Source of the DNA: a virus
Length of the DNA stretch: 26,782 nt
IMG/VR virus record: IMGVR_UViG_3300035701_000235
Location: 1 to 26,782 of that record
Strand: one strand, 5' to 3'
Within the stretch, counting starts at the first letter, position 1; each line of letters opens with the position of its first letter. The notes below the pieces were generated by a model. It did no database searches and was not told where the DNA came from. It worked only from the letters and a program-made list of their open reading frames with translations. A program made the translations under genes and the position numbers. This document shows, in pieces, positions 21,826 through 26,782 of the stretch.

Positions 21826-23529
21826 ATGCCTGAGTACGGCCCACCATTATACGGCCCAGAACTCTACGGGACTGGCGGAGACCTCGACTCCGCTTTCCTG
21901 TACGAGATGGGAAAGAAACGGGACACGAACCCTTTCATCAAGATTGAGCATATTGATATGAACGGAACGGTGACCGACATCACGGACTATTACGACTCCG
22001 GCGGGAATATCAGTCGAGAGAAGGAACGCGCCCCAGACGAAATCCAAGCGGGGGACTTTGACATAACTCTTTTCAATCACAACGACTACTTCTCTGAATA
22101 CAAGGCGGGTTCGCTTTTCTACGGGATCCAGTATCACTTCTCAACCATACGCGTTTCCGTCGGGTTTGTTCTTGAGACTGGAGAGTCCGCGATAAAACAG
22201 ATGTGCCTTGGGTACATCGACGAACTGACTGTCCACGGGGACGAATCGAAAGTCACGCTCCGATGCCGTGACCTGATCCATAGAGTCATTGACGAGAGCC
22301 TTCACCTTCGATGTGAAGAGGAAATTCCAACCCCTGGAGTCGGCAACGTTGGCGATGGGGTCTGCTCAGCCATCAACACAAAGCCCTTTTCCACGGTCAA
22401 CGAAACCTGGACGTTGACTTGCACAACTCCGGGCGCGGACGGCGTCGCACAGTTTTCGGTTGTTGGTTCGGTTTCGGGGAGCGCGGGAACTGCCACCAGT
22501 GGCACTGAGTTTTCTTCTTCAGGAAAAGGAATCAAGTTCACCGTCTCTGCCGGCACTACTCCTTGGGCGGCGAGCGACGTTTTCACTTTCCAGTCATTCA
22601 AGCATCCAGAATGGACACAGGAAAACCCCGCCAAGATTATCTGGTCAGTCCTGACCGGTTACAATTACGATACCGATACCCAGGAAGTCTGGGCCGACAG
22701 CGTTCTCAATCTTGACCACACCCAGGACACGAACAACGTCGACATCGATTATGAATCCTTCATCCTGGCGGTTGACCAGATTGATGAATTCATTCTGACC
22801 GGATACGTTGACTTTAGCGAACCGGCCCAGGACGTTCTCGAAAGTCTCCTCCTCCTTTTCCTTGGATCAATCTTCACGAATGCAGACGGTAAGATCATTC
22901 TTAAAACGTGGGCGCCATCGATTGACGGTACCGCGCGATCCTTCTCGGACGACATGAAAATAACTCAGCTCGGGTACACGAGAACGGTCAACGAGATAAT
23001 CAACTACGTTCGCGTGGCCTACAAGAAAACCCAGACTTGGCAGTTCACGGGTGATGAAATAATTTATGATGGTTGGCACGTTGAAAAGGACGCGGCGTCG
23101 ATCCTTAAATACGACAAGCTTTCCCAAGAATACATGACCCGTTGGTACATGTCTGGCGGGACGCACGTGGAGGATTTCACAACTAGACTTCTATCCAGAT
23201 ATTCCGAGCCTCCTCTGGTGATCGAATTTGTGACTGGTTCGGACGGGATCTTGAGCGAGATCGGGGATAAGGTTTACATCACCGACACGAAATACGGTAT
23301 CGCATCAGCGGCGGCGGAAATCAGCAAGATCTCAAAGACGATTGATTCCAATCCTCTGTCAGTTGAAATTACGGCGCGGCGCGATGTGAGTATGGACACG
23401 ATTTACGGATACCTCGGAAGTCGGGCCGACGAAGGTGACGGGCGCGCACCGCAGGCGTCGACCTGGGGAACCGCGACGGTTGACGACAAACTTTTTTGTT
23501 ATCTCGGCCGAAGTTACAAAATGTATTGA
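21826..23529 (+). CDS. Tail hub/tip protein with inserted beta domain
   Basis: A 567-aa protein. It opens with a Tyr/Pro/Gly repeat (EYGPPLYGPELYGTGGD), then a hub-like domain with SREKERAPDEIQAGDFDITL and VTLRCRDLIHRV. Residues about 180-265 hold an inserted beta domain seen in several phage tail proteins (ETWTLTC...FSVVGSVSG...GTEFSSSGKGIKFTVSAG...WAASDVFTFQS). The hub region then resumes with acidic EFILTGYVDFSEPAQDVLES. The C-terminal domain (EINYVRVAYKK, then SEPPLVIEFVT and GDKVYITD) matches the tail-tip/baseplate hub proteins that join tube to fibres. ATG 21826 has only AAGG, 12 bases upstream, so translation may depend on coupling with the fibre gene. It sits between two fibre genes. 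Confidence 0.7.
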   Translation: MPEYGPPLYGPELYGTGGDLDSAFLYEMGKKRDTNPFIKIEHIDMNGTVTDITDYYDSGGNISREKERAPDEIQAGDFDITLFNHNDYFSEYKAGSLFYGIQYHFSTIRVSVGFVLETGESAIKQMCLGYIDELTVHGDESKVTLRCRDLIHRVIDESLHLRCEEEIPTPGVGNVGDGVCSAINTKPFSTVNETWTLTCTTPGADGVAQFSVVGSVSGSAGTATSGTEFSSSGKGIKFTVSAGTTPWAASDVFTFQSFKHPEWTQENPAKIIWSVLTGYNYDTDTQEVWADSVLNLDHTQDTNNVDIDYESFILAVDQIDEFILTGYVDFSEPAQDVLESLLLLFLGSIFTNADGKIILKTWAPSIDGTARSFSDDMKITQLGYTRTVNEIINYVRVAYKKTQTWQFTGDEIIYDGWHVEKDAASILKYDKLSQEYMTRWYMSGGTHVEDFTTRLLSRYSEPPLVIEFVTGSDGILSEIGDKVYITDTKYGIASAAAEISKISKTIDSNPLSVEITARRDVSMDTIYGYLGSRADEGDGRAPQASTWGTATVDDKLFCYLGRSYKMY

Positions 23530-23538
23530 GGAAAAACA

Positions 23539-25299
23539 ATGGCTGATTACACCGACATGAGAGGGCACTTCGTCTACAAGCGAGCCGTGTTTTGGGCGGA
23601 ACTTGACACGCTTGCGGAAAACGACGCCCATCTCAAGAACGACGATTGGGAGGATGGGTGCAAGACTCTTTTCTTTGACGCGTCTCCGATTGGCTGGACG
23701 AAGGTGACGGACGCAGGATTGATGGGGCGAACCCTCCGACTGGTCAGCGGAAGCGGAGGCGTGACCGGCGGTGGTGCCCAGTTGATCGAAAACGCCATCA
23801 CTCTTGCGCACACCCACGGAATGACCGCCGTCGCAAACCACACGCACACCCAACCCCATCGCCACAATTGGGACACCGGTGCGGATGTCCAGGGCGGACT
23901 ACCAGGGCACGCGTCTTCTTGTTACACGGTATTATGGGGAGCATTTCTGATACAGGCGAAAAGGGGGACTACACCCCATGACGCCGCCTCCCCTTGGACA
24001 GAATCAACAGATCCCACCACGGGCGCGGGCGGAGCGCACGACCACGGGACGACCGGATCAAAACTCACCGACATAACTCTTGCCTACGTGGACGTGATTC
24101 TATGTTCAAAGGACACAACTGCCGGCTACACGGATCTGACCGCATACTTTAGTTATGGGCTTGACATCGATACAGTGCCTTTCGATCAGTTTGCCGACAA
24201 TGACGCGCACGCAAAAGTCCGACTGATGCCACAGGGCGCGGTGTTGTACTTCTTCCAGGAGACTGCGCCAGTCGGATGGCTAAAAACTAACTGGATGAAC
24301 GATAGGGCACTTCGTCTGGTTCCGGTGATGGGAGGAACCTCGGGTGGTTCTTCGGCAATAAGCTCCACAATTTCATTAGCGCATAGTTCTCACACTGTTA
24401 CTCCCGTGGCCGCGCACGCTCACACCGTCCCCAACCATGTACACGTGATATCCGATGAAGGGGAGGCTTTAACGGACGTATCATTTACCATCCAGAACTA
24501 CTTCGGCATAGACGGTTCAGGCGATATTAAGCGTCTCGACGGTTCGGTAGTTTCGGCGGCTTGCGTAAGGAGCCAGACCGCAACCGACGGAGAAGGATCA
24601 ACCGCAAACGACGACAGGGGAGCAACCCACACACACGGAACAGCATCCGAACTTTCGAACACAACTCTGGCGTACGCCAACGCCATAATTGCAATGAAAC
24701 AGGCCTATAATGATGGGTATACTGATATGACGTCCTTCTTTTCCGACGACCATCTACTGGCATGGCAAGATCTCGAAACGCTGGCGCAGAACGATGAAAA
24801 CATCCACAGCCAGCAAATGCCTGCCGCGTCAATTACGTTCTTCTACCAGGCCGCCGCCCCACTGAACTGGACCAAGCTCACGAGTCACAACGATAAAATA
24901 TTGAGAATCATTTCAGGTGCCGGAGGGGGAACTGTCGGAGGTGTGACCGGGATTAGTTCCGTATTTTCCCTGGCGCACACGCATGTCATATCCTCCTCGT
25001 CCCATCGGCACTACATAAATTCACACACGCACAATATCTTAACGACGGACGTGGTGAACGCTGGCGTTCTGGAAGCTTACTACGCCTACCTATACGAGTA
25101 CGCAGGGTCGTTCGCGGTCATGGTGGACACCGCGCCATACATCAACAAGCCCAGGATGAAAAAAACTTTCTCAAGCCTTTATGCGTCCAGCTATCAATAC
25201 GGAAGCTATGATTCCAACAATCACGGCGGCGCGACCGGTTCCGCCTTGGCGGATACAACGCTGGCATATGCCGATGTCATAGCGTGCCAGAAAAACTGA
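23539..25299 (+). CDS. Triplicated collar-domain tail fibre with His clusters
   Basis: A 586-aa protein built of three tandem units of about 195 residues, beginning at residues 3, 197 and 394. Each starts YTD[ML]-x-[GAS]-[HYF]F and has a phage tail-collar core: FFDASPIGWTKV, FFQETAPVGWLK, FYQAAAPLNWTK, followed by RTLRLVSG, RALRLVPV or KILRIISG. Each unit then has a histidine cluster: AHTHGMTAVANHTHTQPHRH, AHSSHTVTPVAAHAHTVPNH and AHTHVISSSSHRHYINSHTH. Each ends GATGS-x-L-x-DTTLAYAD-x-I-type. In T4-type fibre tips, HxH motifs hold iron along the trimer axis, so metal binding is likely here. AGGAAAAACA precedes ATG 23539. It is likely a receptor-binding fibre. Confidence 0.8.
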   Translation: MADYTDMRGHFVYKRAVFWAELDTLAENDAHLKNDDWEDGCKTLFFDASPIGWTKVTDAGLMGRTLRLVSGSGGVTGGGAQLIENAITLAHTHGMTAVANHTHTQPHRHNWDTGADVQGGLPGHASSCYTVLWGAFLIQAKRGTTPHDAASPWTESTDPTTGAGGAHDHGTTGSKLTDITLAYVDVILCSKDTTAGYTDLTAYFSYGLDIDTVPFDQFADNDAHAKVRLMPQGAVLYFFQETAPVGWLKTNWMNDRALRLVPVMGGTSGGSSAISSTISLAHSSHTVTPVAAHAHTVPNHVHVISDEGEALTDVSFTIQNYFGIDGSGDIKRLDGSVVSAACVRSQTATDGEGSTANDDRGATHTHGTASELSNTTLAYANAIIAMKQAYNDGYTDMTSFFSDDHLLAWQDLETLAQNDENIHSQQMPAASITFFYQAAAPLNWTKLTSHNDKILRIISGAGGGTVGGVTGISSVFSLAHTHVISSSSHRHYINSHTHNILTTDVVNAGVLEAYYAYLYEYAGSFAVMVDTAPYINKPRMKKTFSSLYASSYQYGSYDSNNHGGATGSALADTTLAYADVIACQKN

Positions 25300-25315
25300 G
25301 CCCAGGAGGGACTCC

Positions 25316-25696
25316 ATGATGCACGACCACAATGAGAAAAAGAAGCCGATGTTCTGCACGCTGATGGGCGAGATTTGCGTAGAGGGATGGACTTCGAAGA
25401 TGGGGGAGAATCCAGAAACCCATGAGCGCCCACGATGCAACAAATGGGTTGGCGTCTTTGTCAACAACAAGGTCAAGAAGCAAGTCGAGGAAGTCTTCGA
25501 CTGCAACGAGCAGTGGGCAACTGACATGATCCAGCAGGTGGCGGAGGAGGTTTACCAGAATGCCGTGGCCACCGAGCAGGCGCGGAACCTCATCGCCGAT
25601 CAAACAACCGGACTCAAGCAAGTGACCCAGGTTTTTTCAGGGATTTTAGAACAGGTTAAACGAAGGCAAAATCAAATCGAGGGGAAGCAAACATGA
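25316..25696 (+). CDS. Hypothetical Cys-containing protein
   Basis: A 126-aa hydrophilic protein starting MMHDHNEKKK with AGGAGGG six bases upstream of ATG 25316 (25319 is equally in frame). Cysteines at about 14, 21, 41 and 63 sit in the N-terminal half as possible zinc ligands (C-x6-C, C-x-N). The C-terminal half (60-126) is one long helix with heptad-like spacing (ADQTTGLKQVTQVFSGILEQ). It is transcribed with the tail genes, and its stop overlaps the next ATG. I do not recognise the family; an assembly chaperone or a structural adaptor are possible. Confidence 0.55.
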   Translation: MMHDHNEKKKPMFCTLMGEICVEGWTSKMGENPETHERPRCNKWVGVFVNNKVKKQVEEVFDCNEQWATDMIQQVAEEVYQNAVATEQARNLIADQTTGLKQVTQVFSGILEQVKRRQNQIEGKQT

Positions 25697-25965
25697 CGAC
25701 GCACGAACATCCATTTGATCGTAGGAAATTTTTGAATTCGGAACGCCTCAGCAACTGGATTGCGGTGGCGGCGTTCATAGGATCCGCGCTGTTTTTTCTC
25801 AATCAGGTCAAAGAACTTCCGGACCGCGTCAACACACTCGACGTTCGCGTGACGAAAAACGAACAAACCGTTGCCGTCCACTGCGCCCGGCAGGAACAGT
25901 TTGAGGCGGATCTTGTTAGGCAACTGGAAAAAATGGACAGAAAATTGGATCGAATACTGAAATGA
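25693..25965 (+). CDS. Small membrane protein with coiled coil
   Basis: A 90-aa protein: a short basic N-terminus, one hydrophobic helix (about residues 20-37, NWIAVAAFIGSALFFLNQ), then a charged coiled coil (RVNTLDVRVTKNEQ) and a C-terminal basic helix. This resembles the small XhlA/haemolysin-type proteins that accompany phage lysis systems, or a tail-associated membrane adaptor. Only one membrane segment is seen, so it is not a typical two- or three-TM holin, though pinholin-like or Rz-like roles are possible. The ATG overlaps the previous stop; GAGGGGAAG is the ribosome site. No endolysin is visible in the window. Confidence 0.6.
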   Translation: MTTHEHPFDRRKFLNSERLSNWIAVAAFIGSALFFLNQVKELPDRVNTLDVRVTKNEQTVAVHCARQEQFEADLVRQLEKMDRKLDRILK

Positions 25966-25979
25966 CGAGGAGGACTTAG

Positions 25980-26552
25980 ATGAAAAAGCTCATTCCGTTT
26001 CTTTTTCTTTTTGTTCCGTTGGCTGTTTGGGCGGGGACGATTACGCTCAATGGGGCGTTTAGGTTTGACGGGTTGTTTACGTTCACGGAACCGGCAGTTG
26101 ACATGGGCGGATTTGTGGATGTGGACACGAACATGGCACTTGTTCCGACTATTGCTGGTGGTTTTGGATTTGATACAAATTCTGGTGTTAATGGAGCTGT
26201 TGTTGCGGCAGTAGAATCAACCCCGTATGGGAACGCATTAAAGATCACCTGTGATGGAAGTCAATCTTTACAAGGTATATCTTTTACGAATGGGACTAGT
26301 GGTTATTTTGATTTTGCGGGAGGACTTCATATTAGAATTGGGAATAGGGGAATTGCAGGGACGCAATTACTTATCACAGTCCTTGATCCTACTTTTAATA
26401 GAACTTACACTTTTCCATCCAATTTTGAAAACGGAGATTATCTTGACATAAAAATATTGGGGGCTGATTTGCCAAGCGAAATGCCTGGGGAATTGTGGAT
26501 ATGCGTTATTGGAACATCAACAAATACATTCACCGTCCAAATCGGACAATAG
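25980..26552 (+). CDS. Secreted beta-sandwich protein, AT-rich
   Basis: A 190-aa protein with a signal peptide (MKKLIPFLFLFVPLAVWA, cleavage near residue 18). The mature part is Gly/Thr/Phe-rich: ITLNGAFRFDGLFTFTEP, then FVDVDTNMAL and GGFGFDTNSGVNGAVV, ending TSTNTFTVQIGQ. This reads as a beta sandwich, perhaps carbohydrate-binding or fibre-like, but no family is recognised. GAGGAGG precedes ATG 25980. Hand counts over three lines (26161-26220, 26281-26400) give about 38% GC, lower than the tail genes, suggesting separate origin. It belongs to the set of exported proteins in this late operon. Confidence 0.65.
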   Translation: MKKLIPFLFLFVPLAVWAGTITLNGAFRFDGLFTFTEPAVDMGGFVDVDTNMALVPTIAGGFGFDTNSGVNGAVVAAVESTPYGNALKITCDGSQSLQGISFTNGTSGYFDFAGGLHIRIGNRGIAGTQLLITVLDPTFNRTYTFPSNFENGDYLDIKILGADLPSEMPGELWICVIGTSTNTFTVQIGQ

Positions 26553-26560
26553 GAGGAACC

Positions 26561-26782
26561 ATGAAACTATCAACAGTTGTTTACGCTTTGGTGGTGGTAT
26601 CGATTTTGTCGATGTTTGGGTATTCGGACGTCGGAATTGTCAAGCCGTGGGTATATGTTTCGGTGAGTGATTCTCATTGCAAGTATTTGTTTATGACCGA
26701 CGACGGCCACAATCTTGAAACGGAAAACATCTTGAAGGCGGGGTTGTCGGAGGCGATTATTGTTGCGGCCATCAACAAACGG
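26561..26782 (+). CDS. Partial gene with signal peptide
   Basis: Open from ATG 26561 to the window edge (74 codons visible). AGGAGG lies directly after the previous stop. The N-terminus MKLSTVVYALVVVSILSMFG is a signal or anchor. The visible mature part contains HCKYLFMTDDGHNLE and then ILKAGLSEAIIVAAINKR, a helical motif like the short C-terminal helices (L-x-K-A-G-L-S-x-x-[IV]-I) found in several secreted bacterial proteins. The rest is outside the window, so the function cannot be assigned. Confidence 0.65.
   Translation, partial: MKLSTVVYALVVVSILSMFGYSDVGIVKPWVYVSVSDSHCKYLFMTDDGHNLETENILKAGLSEAIIVAAINKR

Noticed and set aside
25693-25965. A firm call as phage holin
   Set aside because: One membrane segment plus coiled coil is compatible with several roles, and no endolysin gene is visible nearby.

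Overview
The window is a densely packed, one-directional run of about 33 genes from a tailed double-stranded DNA phage with a long non-contractile (siphovirus-type) tail, or from a prophage of that type. The order is classical: small terminase, large terminase, portal, MuF-like minor head protein, protease/scaffold, decoration protein, major capsid, head-tail connectors, tail tube, tail chaperone pair, tape measure, tail tip/hub and fibres. Everything is on the + strand, with start/stop overlaps and strong AGGAGG-type ribosome sites, as in a single late operon. No integrase, replication gene, recognisable lysin, rRNA or tRNA is visible, so free phage and prophage cannot be told apart. The host cannot be named; Sec-type signal peptides on several phage proteins and a possible lipoprotein only suggest a diderm bacterium.

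Regions. 1-1932: accessory genes ahead of the packaging module: a DUF5131 (Gp37/Gp68-like) protein, two small helix-turn-helix proteins, four tandem 10-bp repeats, a cluster of three hairpins each followed by a T-run, a possible small lipoprotein and a 58-aa gene. 1939-10240: packaging and head genes, including a glycosyltransferase (6996) between the MuF-like gene and the protease. The protease gene carries a strong internal in-frame ribosome site that should also make a separate 136-aa scaffold. 10241-11586: a 68-base gap with two competing hairpins, then two signal-peptide proteins. 11589-13819: connectors, tail completion proteins and tail tube. 13873-16650: a three-gene glycosyltransferase cassette (DUF115/Maf-like, GT-B, GT2). 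16643-17256: tail chaperones with a clear -1 frameshift signal (T TTT TTA plus a GC-rich hairpin 8 bases downstream). 17246-25299: tape measure, a tail protein with an N-terminal beta-sandwich, a signal-peptide fibre with repeats and a C1q/TNF-like head, a hub protein, and a fibre made of three tandem collar-type repeats with histidine clusters. 25316-26782: small genes, including a one-TM coiled-coil protein and two more signal-peptide proteins, the last cut by the window edge.

Two features stand out against an ordinary phage late operon. First, there are four glycosyltransferase genes of different folds inside the structural operon. Second, there are Ser/Thr-rich structural-looking proteins that carry N-terminal export signals. 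Together they suggest, as an inference, a phage that glycosylates virion or secreted proteins and sends some of its products through the host secretion system. No stretch longer than 300 bases lacks a gene; the largest gaps are 1641-1755 and 10241-10308.
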